A stretch of 64,000 nt of DNA from Massilia norwichensis (GTDB lineage: Bacteria; Pseudomonadota; Gammaproteobacteria; Burkholderiales; Burkholderiaceae_D). Under the pieces are notes generated by a model that made no database searches, was not told the origin of the DNA, and saw only the letters and a list, made by a program, of their open reading frames with translations. Position numbers and translations under genes: made by a program. The stretch is taken from NCBI RefSeq assembly GCF_024753245.1, contig NZ_JANUGX010000021.1, positions 51,544-115,543 on the forward strand, given 5' to 3'. How positions within the stretch are numbered: position 1 is the stretch's first letter; every line of letters starts with the position of its first letter. This document shows positions 8,330-16,794 of the stretch, one piece after another.

Positions 8330-9295
8330 ATGAAATCGGTTCAGCAGGAAGTCGACGAACGCAGTAACCTCACCGGCACCAATAAATTCGAGCTTTTACT
8401 TTTCCGCCTGGGCGGCGATGAGCAGGGCCAGCACAGCGAGCTGTTCGGCATCAACGTGTTCAAGATCCGCGAGATCGTCGCGATGCCGGAAATCACCGCG
8501 ATCGCAGGCAGCCCGAAGCATGTGCTGGGCGTGGTCAACCTGCGCGGCCAGATCATCCAGGTGCTGGACCTGCCGGGCATCGCCGGCGTCAAGCCTGTCA
8601 CCGGCCTGAATATCATGCTGGTCACGGAATTCGCCCGCAACACCCAGGCTTTCGCGGTCGAGAGCGTGGAAGAGATCGTGCGTCTGGACTGGAGCCAGGT
8701 GATGTCGGCCGAGCGCAGCGCCGGCAGCGGCATGGTGACCAGCATCGCGCGCCTGGAACCGGTCGACGACCAGCCGGCGCGCCTGGCCCAGGTGCTGGAC
8801 GTGGAAACCATCCTGCGCGACCTGAACCCGCCTAAGGAAGGCGAGGACAAGCTGGTCGGCCAGGCGGTCGGCAGCAAGATCGTCATCAAGCCCGGTTCGG
8901 TGGTGCTGGCGGCCGACGACTCGGTGGTCGCGCGGGCGCTGATCGAGCAGGGACTGGATGCGATGGGCCTGCCTTTCATCATGACCAAGAGCGGCCGCGA
9001 ATGCTGGGAGCAACTGAACGCCATCGCCAGCGCCGCCGAAGCCGAAGGCAAGACCGTGCACGACCGCGTGGCCGCCGTCCTGACCGACCTCGAGATGCCG
9101 GAAATGGACGGCTTCACGCTGACCCGCAAGATCAAGACGCACCAGCGTTTCTCGACCCTGCCGGTGGTCATCCACTCCTCGCTGTCGGGCACGACGAACG
9201 AGGAGCACGTCAAGAAAGTCGGCGCCGACGCCTACGTCGCCAAGTACTCGGCCGAAGACTTGTCGCGCACTCTGCGCGCTGTTCTGCACCCCTGA
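8330..9295 (+). CDS. cheV: chemotaxis coupling protein CheV (CheW-REC)
   Basis: A 321-residue protein with an N-terminal CheW-like domain (about residues 18-165, with FKIREIV and VLGVVNLRGQIIQVLDL) fused to a C-terminal receiver domain (about 185-318). The phosphoacceptor is Asp253 in TDLEMPEMDG, with conserved acidic AADD upstream and Lys in AYVAKYS. CheV couples chemoreceptors to CheA and may buffer phosphate. ATG 8330 is chosen because similarity starts shortly after it; an upstream in-frame ATG at 8261 would add 23 unlikely residues. The only strong Shine-Dalgarno (GGAGG, ~8300) is about 25 nt upstream, so the start is not fully settled. No other chemotaxis genes adjoin it. Confidence 0.88.
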   Translation: MKSVQQEVDERSNLTGTNKFELLLFRLGGDEQGQHSELFGINVFKIREIVAMPEITAIAGSPKHVLGVVNLRGQIIQVLDLPGIAGVKPVTGLNIMLVTEFARNTQAFAVESVEEIVRLDWSQVMSAERSAGSGMVTSIARLEPVDDQPARLAQVLDVETILRDLNPPKEGEDKLVGQAVGSKIVIKPGSVVLAADDSVVARALIEQGLDAMGLPFIMTKSGRECWEQLNAIASAAEAEGKTVHDRVAAVLTDLEMPEMDGFTLTRKIKTHQRFSTLPVVIHSSLSGTTNEEHVKKVGADAYVAKYSAEDLSRTLRAVLHP

Positions 9296-9320
9296 GTTCC
9301 GGTATGATCCGGCAGTCGAT

Positions 9321-10319
9321 TTGTTTTCAAACTGCCAAGTGATCACTTCCAAATCCGAAGCCGGCGGCGCCGTATCCGGTGCCGCCCCCGCCATCGCCGC
9401 GCGCGTCCTGAACCTCATCAATGGCGGGGTCATCGTCATCGACGCCGATCGGCGCATCGTGCTGTGGAACAGCTGGCTCACGCCGCGCTGCGGCCGCGCC
9501 GCCGCCCGCGTCATCGGGCAGCCCTTGTTCGAGGTGTTCGCCGCGCTGCGCGGTTCGCGCGTGGAAGCGGCGGTGCTGGCCGCCTTTGCCGAGGATCTGA
9601 GCACGGCGATCCCGCAAGCCGAGAACCGCAGCCCGTTTCCGCTGCGCGCCGCCGGCAGCTTCGACGGTCCGCTGATCGAGCAGGCGGTCACGGTCTCGCC
9701 GTTCCGCGAAGACGATCAAACCTTCTGCCTGATCGAGATCCGCGACGTCAGCGGCACGGTCGAGCGCGAAAAGCGCCTGCTCGACCACGCCGAATCGCTG
9801 CGCGCCCGCTCCTACGTCGACGGCCTGACCGGCATCGCCAACCGCCGCTACTTCGACGTCGCGCTGGACCGCGAACTGCGGCGCGCCCAGCGCCTGGGCG
9901 GCACGCTGTCGCTGCTGCTGACCGACATCGATTCCTTCAAGGCCTACAACGACCACTTCGGCCACCAGGCCGGCGACGCCTGCCTGAGCGCGGTGGCGCA
10001 GGCGCTGGCGTCGCGCCTGAAACGTCCGGCCGACGTGGCGGCGCGCTACGGCGGGGAGGAGTTCGCGGCGATCCTGCCGGATACCGATGCCGAGCAGGCG
10101 CGCCGGCTGGCGGAGTCCATCCGCGAATACGTCGCGTCGCTGAACCTGCCGCATGCGCCCACGGCGGTACGTCCCTGCGTGACCCTGAGTATCGGCGTGG
10201 CCAGCATGGAGAAAGGGCGGCTGGAGGATGCGAAGGCGCTGATCGAGGCGGCCGACAAGGCCTTGTATGCAGCCAAGCGGGGCGGGCGGGATCGGGTGGT
10301 GGTGGACGGGGAAGCCTGA
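9321..10319 (+). CDS. PAS-GGDEF diguanylate cyclase
   Basis: A protein of up to 332 residues with an N-terminal PAS-like sensor (about residues 25-145, starting NLINGGVIVIDADRRIVLWN), a short linker helix and a C-terminal GGDEF domain. The active site is GGEEF at about residue 244, competent for making cyclic-di-GMP, and an inhibitory-site RxxD (RPAD) sits five residues before it. The DIDSFKAYNDHFGHQAGD segment carries the metal-binding Asp. The start is uncertain: TTG 9321 gives the full frame, GTG 9339 is an alternative; neither has a clear ribosome site. No transmembrane helix, so cytoplasmic. The gene begins 25 bp after cheV and may be cotranscribed, linking chemotaxis and c-di-GMP. Confidence 0.9.
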   Translation: MFSNCQVITSKSEAGGAVSGAAPAIAARVLNLINGGVIVIDADRRIVLWNSWLTPRCGRAAARVIGQPLFEVFAALRGSRVEAAVLAAFAEDLSTAIPQAENRSPFPLRAAGSFDGPLIEQAVTVSPFREDDQTFCLIEIRDVSGTVEREKRLLDHAESLRARSYVDGLTGIANRRYFDVALDRELRRAQRLGGTLSLLLTDIDSFKAYNDHFGHQAGDACLSAVAQALASRLKRPADVAARYGGEEFAAILPDTDAEQARRLAESIREYVASLNLPHAPTAVRPCVTLSIGVASMEKGRLEDAKALIEAADKALYAAKRGGRDRVVVDGEA

Positions 10320-10327
10320 AGTCCGGC

Positions 10328-10549
10328 TTACATGCCGAGCTTATCGATCAGGACGAAGGCGAGCAGGCCCACGGCCAGCAGCGAGACCACGAAGATCGCG
10401 GCCACCTTGCCGCTGGCGCGCAGCACCGCGCGCCTTTCATTCTCCTTGCCCTTCTTGCCTTGGTCGTAATGCCACTTGATGGCAAAGAACATGCCGATGC
10501 CCAGCACGATCAGCTTGAAGGCCACGAAGACGGTCGGGATCCATTCCAT
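10328..10549 (-). CDS. small two-helix membrane protein, unknown function
   Basis: A 73-residue protein with two predicted transmembrane helices, TVFVAFKLIVLGIGMFFAI (about 6-24) and VAAIFVVSLLAVGLLAFVLI (about 49-68), joined by a lysine/arginine-rich loop (YDQGKKGKENERR). It looks like an inner-membrane hairpin. I do not recognise the family. It is divergent from a MocR-type regulator 141 bp away, and such regulators commonly control the adjacent divergent gene, so it is a plausible target. It converges on the diguanylate cyclase with an 8-bp gap. Its clear hydrophobic pattern and GC-typical codon use support a real gene. Confidence 0.7.
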   Translation of the reverse strand: MEWIPTVFVAFKLIVLGIGMFFAIKWHYDQGKKGKENERRAVLRASGKVAAIFVVSLLAVGLLAFVLIDKLGM

Positions 10550-10571
10550 GATTTGTCTATTTCCAGGTTAT

Positions 10572-10585
10572 TACTTGCTACTTGC
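10572..10585. promoter_or_regulatory. tandem direct repeat between the small membrane gene and the MocR gene
   Basis: TACTTGC occurs twice head-to-tail (10572-10578 and 10579-10585) just upstream of the 73-residue membrane gene. MocR/PdxR regulators often bind direct repeats in such divergent spacers. The repeat is short, so the operator role is a suggestion. Confidence 0.35.
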
Positions 10586-10690
10586 ACGCATGGGGTGAGG
10601 ATAAAACGCCGGCGACTGCCATGCGAGGATGGTGTTGCTGCAGGTTCCAGGGCATTCTACTGAAAAGCATTTTCCATACATTGAGACAAA

Positions 10691-12088
10691 ATGTCCCAGT
10701 TGAGAGCCATACAAGATGAGGGTTTGCCAAGCTGGCTGCCGCGCCTGGCCGGCAACAAGGGGCCGCGTTTCCTGCAGATTGCCGATGCCTTGCAGGCGGC
10801 GGTGGCGGACGGCTCGCTGAAGCCGGGCGACCGCCTGCCGCCCCAGCGCCAGTTGGCGGCGCAGCTGGACCTCGACCTGACGACCGTCACGCGCGCCTAC
10901 GACGAAGCCAGGCGCCGCAACCTGCTGGAGGGCCGCGGCGCCCGCGGCACCTATGTCGCGGCGCCGAAAGTCGAACTGAGCCCGGTGCTCGACCTCAGCA
11001 TGAATACTCCGCCGCCGCCGGATGGGGTCGACTTCGACGACTTGTTGCAGCAGGGTTTGTCGCAGGTACTGATGCGGGCCGACAATGCCTCGCTGATGAC
11101 TTACCACCTGGGCGGGGGCAGCGAGGCCGACCGCAAGGCCGGCGCCAGCTGGCTGGCACCGATGTTCGGCCAGCTGGATGCCGGGCAGCTGCTGGTCTGT
11201 CCGGGTGCGCAAGCGGCGCTCGCGGCCCTGATCCTGGCGCTGACGGCGCCCGGCGATGTCATCCTGGCCGAGCCGCTCGCTTATCCAGGCCTGCTTGCCG
11301 CGGCCAGGCAGTTCGGCCGCCGCATCCTTGCGGTGGAAACGGACCAGCACGGGATGCTGCCCGACATGCTCGAGCAAGCCTGCCGCCGGCACCAGCCGGC
11401 GCTGGTCTACCTGAATCCGACCCTGCAGAACCCGACCGCGCTCACCATGCCGGAACGCCGGCGCAAGGAGCTCGCCGCCATCGCCAGGCGCTGCAAGGTC
11501 CGCATCGTCGAGGACGATCCCTACTGGCGCCTGGCCGATGCCGCGCCGCCGCCGCTCGCCGCGCTTGCCCCGGAACAGGTGATTTACATCTCGACCTTGT
11601 CGAAGTGCCTGACCCCGGGCTTGCGGGTCGCCTTCGTCCTGATCCGCGACCCGCAGGAACGCGAACGCTTCCTGGCCGCTCTAAGATCGTTTGCGCTGAT
11701 GGTCGCGCCCTTGACGGCCGCGCTGGCCACCCAGTGGATCCTCGACGGATCGGCCGGACGGCTGCTGGAAGGGGTCAGGGCGGAGGCGCGCCTGCGCCAG
11801 CGGATGGCGGGGGATATCCTGGCGGGACGCTACGGCGGGGGCGGCGACGGGCTGCATGTATGGCTGAGTTTGCCGGCGTACTGGCACTCGGCCCAGCTGG
11901 CGCGCGCGGCGGAGAGCGAAGGTATCGCCGTCACGCCGGCGGAGGCATTCGCCACCGGCGACAGATCGGTGAATGCGATCCGGATCTCGCTGGGCAGCAT
12001 CAAGGACCGTGGACGCTTGCAGGCGGGTCTGCAAAGGTTGTCGCATCTGCTGGCGCGGCGGCCCGAGCCGGCCTTCACGGGCTGCTAA
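10691..12088 (+). CDS. MocR-type regulator (GntR HTH fused to aminotransferase fold)
   Basis: A 465-residue protein with an N-terminal GntR-type winged helix (about residues 25-90, ADGSLKPGDRLPPQRQLAAQL) joined to a fold-type I aminotransferase-like domain. The PLP lysine is Lys305 in STLSKCLTPGLR, and the EDDPYWRL segment contains the usual Asp contacting the pyridine nitrogen. MocR proteins use PLP, often with an amino compound, as effector rather than as catalyst. Known members control vitamin B6, GABA, taurine or ectoine genes; nothing nearby identifies the effector here. The start ATG 10691 opens directly at a sensible N-terminus. The divergent small membrane gene is the likely target. 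Confidence 0.9.
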   Translation: MSQLRAIQDEGLPSWLPRLAGNKGPRFLQIADALQAAVADGSLKPGDRLPPQRQLAAQLDLDLTTVTRAYDEARRRNLLEGRGARGTYVAAPKVELSPVLDLSMNTPPPPDGVDFDDLLQQGLSQVLMRADNASLMTYHLGGGSEADRKAGASWLAPMFGQLDAGQLLVCPGAQAALAALILALTAPGDVILAEPLAYPGLLAAARQFGRRILAVETDQHGMLPDMLEQACRRHQPALVYLNPTLQNPTALTMPERRRKELAAIARRCKVRIVEDDPYWRLADAAPPPLAALAPEQVIYISTLSKCLTPGLRVAFVLIRDPQERERFLAALRSFALMVAPLTAALATQWILDGSAGRLLEGVRAEARLRQRMAGDILAGRYGGGGDGLHVWLSLPAYWHSAQLARAAESEGIAVTPAEAFATGDRSVNAIRISLGSIKDRGRLQAGLQRLSHLLARRPEPAFTGC

Positions 12089-12341
12089 ATACGACTGTGA
12101 CACGGCTGCCGTGGGTGTGTCGGCATGCCGTGGCATTCGTATGGACGATGCTCGCCAAGGGCGTATTGATGCGCAAAATTCATGGGGTTTTGCAGTCTAC
12201 AACCCCTAGCCAGCGTGCGCATTTTCGCGCATATTATTGGGTTTTGCGCCACGGCTTCGCGGCAGATGGGCTGTCATTACAGGAAGATGACGGCAGATCG
12301 CCGCCAACGTGACGCTGCTGCGCCCCTGTTCGGAGTATTCC

Positions 12342-15300
12342 ATGCTGCTAGGCCTTGTCCGCGTCGCACTCAAACGACCTTACACCTTCGTCGTGCTGGC
12401 GCTCACCCTGCTCATCATCGGCCCGCTGGCCGCGATGCGCACACCGACCGACATCTTCCCCGACATCAAAATGCCGGTGATCGCGGTGGCCTGGCAGTAC
12501 ACCGGCCTGCCGGCGGACCAGATGACGGGGCGTGTCTCGACCCTGTTCCAGCGCTCGCTGACCACCACCGTCAACGACATCGAACACATCGAAGCCAACA
12601 CCTATCCGGGTGTGAGCGTGGTGAAGATCTTCTTCCAGCCGGGCGTGGACATCGCGGTGGCGAACGCCCAGGTGACGGCGATCGCGCAGTCGGCGGCGCG
12701 CCAGATGCCGGCCGGGATCACGCCGCCGCTGGTCATCAACTACAACGCGGCCACGGTGCCGATCCTGCAGCTGGCGCTGTCGGGCAAGGGCTTGTCGGAG
12801 CAGCAGCTGTTCGACCTCGGCCTGAACACCATCCGCACGCCGCTGGTGACGGTGCCCGGCGCCGCGATTCCGCTGCCTTACGGCGGCAAGCAGCGCCAGG
12901 TGCAGATCGACGTCAAGCCGGATGCGCTGCAGGCGCGCGGCCTGTCGGCGCAGGACATCGCCAACGCGCTGGCCGCGCAGAACGTGCTGACCCCGGTCGG
13001 CAACCAGAAGATCGACGCCCTCGAATACACGATCCAGCTGAACAACGCGCCGTCCGCGATCGAAGACCTGGCACGTCTGCCGGTCAAGGTGGTCGGCGGC
13101 GCCACCATCTATCTGGGCGATGTCGCCGACGTCCACGACGGCAATGCGCCGCAGACCAACATCGTGCACGTCGATGGCGGCCGGTCGGTGCTGATGTCGG
13201 TGCTGAAGAACGGCTCGGCCTCCACGCTGGCCATCGTCGACGGCGTGCGCGCCAAGCTGAACGCCATGAAGGACAGCCTGCCGGAGGCGCTGAAGGTGGT
13301 GCCGATCAACGACCAGTCGGTGTTCGTGCGCGCCGCGATCAAGGGCGTGGCGATGGAAGGCGCGATCGCCGCGGCCCTGACCAGCGTGATGATCCTGCTG
13401 TTCCTGGGCAGCTGGCGCTCGACCGTGATCATCGCGGTGTCGATTCCGCTGTCCATCCTCGGCTCCATCATCGCGCTGGCCGCGACCGGGGAGACACTGA
13501 ACCTGATGACGCTGGGCGGCCTGGCGCTGGCGGTCGGCATCCTGGTCGACGACGCCACCGTCACCATCGAGAACATCAACTGGCACCTGGAGCAGGGCAA
13601 GGCGGTCGAGCCGGCGATCATGGACGGCGCCCAGCAGATCGTGGCGCCGGCCCTGGTTTCCCTGCTGTGCATCTGCATCGTGTTCATTCCGATGTTTTTC
13701 CTGCAGGGCGTGGCCGGCTTCCTGTTCGTGCCGATGGCGAAGGCGGTGATCTTCGCGCTGGTGTGCTCCTTCATCCTGTCGCGCACCCTGGTGCCGACCA
13801 TGGCCAACTGGCTGCTGCGCGCCCATAATCCGCACGAGGAGCACCACGCGAAGCCGGCCAACGCCTTCCAGCGCTTCCAGCGCGGTTTCGAGGCACGCTT
13901 CGAGGGTATCCGCCACCGTTACAAGGGCATCCTCGAGCATTCGATCCGGCGCCGCCGTCCCTTCCTGATCGGCTTCGTCGCCGTGGTGGCGCTGTCCTTC
14001 CTGCTGGTGCCTTTCCTGGGCAGTAACTTCTTCCCGTCCGTCGATTCGGGCCAGGTGCTGATCCATGCCCGCGTGCCGGTCGGCACCCGGGTCGAGGAAA
14101 CCGCGAAGCGCTTCGCCCAGATCGAGCAGGCGATCCGCAAGGTCATCCCGGCCCACGAGATCGTGACCATGGTCGACAACATCGGCATGCCCTCGTCGAG
14201 CATCAACCTTACCTACAACAACACCGGCACCATGGGTACCCAGGACGGCGACTTCCAGATCGCGCTCGGCGAGGAGCACGCGCCCACCGCGGACTACGTG
14301 GCGAAGTTGCGCGAGGTGCTGCCGCGTCAATTCCCGGACACCACCTTCTCCTTCCCGCCGGCCGACATCGTCAGCCAGATCCTGAACTTCGGTTCGCCGG
14401 CGCCGATCGACGTGCAGGTGCGCGGCCGCAACATCGACGCCAACTTCGCCTACGCGCAAAAGCTGCTCAAGCGCGTGCGCGCGATCCCCGGCGTGGCCGA
14501 TGCCCGCATCCAGCAGTCGAACCGCGCGCCTGTGTTCAAGGTCGAGGTCGACCGCACCCAGGCCCAATTGCTCGGCCTGACCACGCGCGACGTCACCAAC
14601 AGCATGGTGGTCAACCTGGCCGGTTCGAGCCAGGTGTCGCCGACCTATTGGCTGAACCCGGCCACCGGCGTGACCTATCCGATCGTGATGCAGACCCCGC
14701 AGACTCAGCTCGATTCGCTGTCGGCATTGGCCAATCTCCCGGTGGGCAACGGCAGCAATGCCAACGCCGCCACCCTCGGCGGCATCGCCCGCTTCGAGCG
14801 CGCCAGCGGCAACGCCGTGGTCAGCCAGTACGACGTCGCGCCGATGGTGCAGATCCACGCCACCACCCAGGGCCGCGACCTCGGCGCCGTCGCCGCCGAC
14901 ATCCGCAAGGTGCTGATTGATACCAAGGCCGACGTGCCGAAAGGCGCGACCGTCGAGATGCTGGGCCAGGTGCGCACCATGGAGCGCGCGTTCTCGGGTC
15001 TGCTGTTCGGCCTGCTGGGCGCGGTCGGCCTGATCTACCTGCTCATCGTCGTCAACTTCCAGTCCTGGCTCGATCCGGCGGTGATCGTCTCGGCGCTGCC
15101 CGCGGCGCTGGCCGGCATCGTCTGGATGCTGTTCGCGACCCATACCACGCTGTCGGTGCCGGCGCTGACCGGCGCCATCATGTGCATGGGGGTGGCCACC
15201 GCCAACAGCGTCCTTGTCATCAGCTTCGCCCGCGAGCGCCTGGAAGTGCTCGGCGATGCCGCGGACGCCGCGCTTGAAGCCGGATATGTGCGCTTCCGCC

Positions 15301-15542
15301 CGGTCCTGATGACGGCCCTGGCGATGGTGATCGGCATGCTGCCGATGGCGCTGGGCCTGGGCGAGGGCGGCGAGCAGAATGCGCCGCTGGGCCGCGCGGT
15401 GATCGGCGGCCTGGTATTCTCGACCATCGCCACCCTGGTCTTCGTTCCCGTCGTTTTCAGCCTGGTCCACGGACGCCGCCACAAGCGCGCGCTGGACGCA
15501 GGCCTGCCACCCCCATCCGGAGTTCCTGCCCATGCAAGCTAA
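12342..15542 (+). CDS. RND-family efflux permease (AcrB/MexF-like)
   Basis: A 1066-residue inner-membrane RND transporter. It begins with the typical first helix (RPYTFVVLALTLLIIG) and porter-domain opening (TDIFPDIKMPVIAVAWQYTGL). The proton-relay region GILVDDATVTIEN in TM4 contains the paired Asp residues required for proton translocation. Two repeats of porter plus six helices are visible, and the C-terminus is TM12. ATG 12342 has GGAG seven bases upstream, whereas GTG 12309 has none. It overlaps the adaptor gene by 11 bp. Permease-before-adaptor order is reversed relative to acrAB, and there is no outer-membrane factor nearby. The substrate is unknown. The 253-bp spacer upstream (12089-12341) holds no convincing gene. 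Confidence 0.92.
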   Translation: MLLGLVRVALKRPYTFVVLALTLLIIGPLAAMRTPTDIFPDIKMPVIAVAWQYTGLPADQMTGRVSTLFQRSLTTTVNDIEHIEANTYPGVSVVKIFFQPGVDIAVANAQVTAIAQSAARQMPAGITPPLVINYNAATVPILQLALSGKGLSEQQLFDLGLNTIRTPLVTVPGAAIPLPYGGKQRQVQIDVKPDALQARGLSAQDIANALAAQNVLTPVGNQKIDALEYTIQLNNAPSAIEDLARLPVKVVGGATIYLGDVADVHDGNAPQTNIVHVDGGRSVLMSVLKNGSASTLAIVDGVRAKLNAMKDSLPEALKVVPINDQSVFVRAAIKGVAMEGAIAAALTSVMILLFLGSWRSTVIIAVSIPLSILGSIIALAATGETLNLMTLGGLALAVGILVDDATVTIENINWHLEQGKAVEPAIMDGAQQIVAPALVSLLCICIVFIPMFFLQGVAGFLFVPMAKAVIFALVCSFILSRTLVPTMANWLLRAHNPHEEHHAKPANAFQRFQRGFEARFEGIRHRYKGILEHSIRRRRPFLIGFVAVVALSFLLVPFLGSNFFPSVDSGQVLIHARVPVGTRVEETAKRFAQIEQAIRKVIPAHEIVTMVDNIGMPSSSINLTYNNTGTMGTQDGDFQIALGEEHAPTADYVAKLREVLPRQFPDTTFSFPPADIVSQILNFGSPAPIDVQVRGRNIDANFAYAQKLLKRVRAIPGVADARIQQSNRAPVFKVEVDRTQAQLLGLTTRDVTNSMVVNLAGSSQVSPTYWLNPATGVTYPIVMQTPQTQLDSLSALANLPVGNGSNANAATLGGIARFERASGNAVVSQYDVAPMVQIHATTQGRDLGAVAADIRKVLIDTKADVPKGATVEMLGQVRTMERAFSGLLFGLLGAVGLIYLLIVVNFQSWLDPAVIVSALPAALAGIVWMLFATHTTLSVPALTGAIMCMGVATANSVLVISFARERLEVLGDAADAALEAGYVRFRPVLMTALAMVIGMLPMALGLGEGGEQNAPLGRAVIGGLVFSTIATLVFVPVVFSLVHGRRHKRALDAGLPPPSGVPAHAS

Positions 15543-16695
15543 ACAAGCCCAGAATTCGAAACGCCCGCTGGTGTTCGCCGCGATCGCGCTGGCCGTGGCC
15601 GGCGCCGTGGTGGCCGGCGGCCTCGCCACCCGCCACTCGCAGGCGGAGCAACTCAAGGAAATGGCGGCGGCACAGGCGGTGCCGACGGTGAACCTGGTGG
15701 CCATGAAGGACATCGCCGGCACGCCTTTGGCCCTGCCGGCCCGCATCGAAGCCTGGTCGCGCGCACCCATCTATGCGCGCGTGTCCGGCTATCTGGCGCG
15801 CTGGAACGTCGACATCGGCGCGCCGGTGAAAGCCGGCCAGGTGCTGGCCGTGATCGAGACGCCGGACCTCGACCAGGACCTGCGCCAGGCCCAGGCCCAG
15901 CTGGCGGTCGCGCGCAGCAATCTGGCGCTGGCCGAGAGCACGGCCAAGCGCTGGCAGTCGCTGGTGGCGCAGAACGCGGTGTCGAAGCAGGAAGCCGACG
16001 AGAAGCAGGGCGACTTCATCTCCAAGCAGTCGAACGCGGCGGCCCTGCAGGCCAGCGTCGAACGCCAGCAGGCCTTGAAGCGCTATACCCAGCTGGTGGC
16101 GCCTTTCGACGGCGTGGTCACGGCGCGCAATACCGACGTCGGCGCCCTGGTCAACGCGGGTTCGGGCGGTACAGCGGGAAGCAGCGCCGGCAGCGAACTG
16201 TTCGTGGTGTCCGACCTGCGCCGCCTGCGCGTGTACGTGCAGGTGCCGCAGCGCCAGGTGGCGCAGATCCATCCGGGCAGCACCGCGCGCGTGAGCGTGC
16301 CCGAACGTCCGGGCGTGACTTACCAGGCCAAGGTGCAATCGCTGGCCCAGGCCATCAATGCCGGTTCCGGCACCATGCTGGTCCAGCTGGCGGTCGAGAA
16401 TCCGAAGGGCGAGTTGCTGCCGGGTGCTTTCGCCACCGTGCAGTTCGACGAGGCGGCCGTCGCCGGCGATGCCGTGGCGATTCCGCCGGGTGCCCTGATC
16501 ATGGGCCGCAACGGTACCCAGGTCGCGGTGCTGGACGCGGGCAACCGCGTGCGCATCAAGAAGGTGACGATTGCGCGCGATCTCGGCAACGTGATCCAGC
16601 TGGGGGATGGGGTGACGAAGGCGGACCGGATTATCGATAGCCCGCCGGATGGCTTGGCGGATGGGGATCAGGTGAAGGTGGCGCAGAAAGGGTAG
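15532..16695 (+). CDS. RND efflux periplasmic adaptor (MFP family)
   Basis: A 387-residue membrane fusion protein. An N-terminal signal/anchor helix (residues ~11-27, LVFAAIALAVAGAVVAGGL) precedes the lipoyl half-motifs (ARIEAWSRAPIYARVSGYLARW; and FDGVVTARNTDVGALV), a central coiled-coil hairpin rich in Ala/Gln/Arg (about 105-185), and beta-barrel and membrane-proximal domains. It would connect the RND permease to an outer-membrane channel. No lipobox Cys is seen at the N-terminus, so it is probably held by the uncleaved helix. Its start overlaps the permease stop by 11 bp. The outer-membrane partner must be encoded elsewhere. Confidence 0.92.
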   Translation: MQAKQAQNSKRPLVFAAIALAVAGAVVAGGLATRHSQAEQLKEMAAAQAVPTVNLVAMKDIAGTPLALPARIEAWSRAPIYARVSGYLARWNVDIGAPVKAGQVLAVIETPDLDQDLRQAQAQLAVARSNLALAESTAKRWQSLVAQNAVSKQEADEKQGDFISKQSNAAALQASVERQQALKRYTQLVAPFDGVVTARNTDVGALVNAGSGGTAGSSAGSELFVVSDLRRLRVYVQVPQRQVAQIHPGSTARVSVPERPGVTYQAKVQSLAQAINAGSGTMLVQLAVENPKGELLPGAFATVQFDEAAVAGDAVAIPPGALIMGRNGTQVAVLDAGNRVRIKKVTIARDLGNVIQLGDGVTKADRIIDSPPDGLADGDQVKVAQKG

Positions 16696-16791
16696 GGTGG
16701 GCACACTGTGCCCACGTAACGAAGGCATTACGCACACGCCGCGCGTGGGCACCTTCGTGTTGAGGCGCCCGGCCTCAACACCCCACCCTAC
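16692..16791. repeat. complex inverted repeat between convergent genes
   Basis: An outer inverted repeat GTAGGGTGGG (16692-16701) / CCCACCCTAC (16782-16791) encloses two further hairpins: GTGGGCAC-ACT-GTGCCCAC (16697-16715) and TGTTGAGGC-loop-GCCTCAACA (16758-16780). It begins on the adaptor stop codon and ends just before the convergent dehydrogenase stop. It looks like an intergenic dispersed repeat of the kind scattered through Oxalobacteraceae genomes and may serve as a bidirectional terminator. Confidence 0.7.
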
Positions 16792-16794
16792 GGT

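Noticed and set aside
12184..12206. GGGGTT / AACCCC hairpin in the spacer before the RND permease
   Set aside because: Six-bp stem with an 11-nt loop and no T-run; too weak to call a terminator or riboswitch.
12348..15770. 1140-codon open frame opposite the RND permease
   Set aside because: Antisense shadow of an unmistakable RND transporter; composition (Arg, His, Gln, Asp) is that of a mirrored GC-rich frame.
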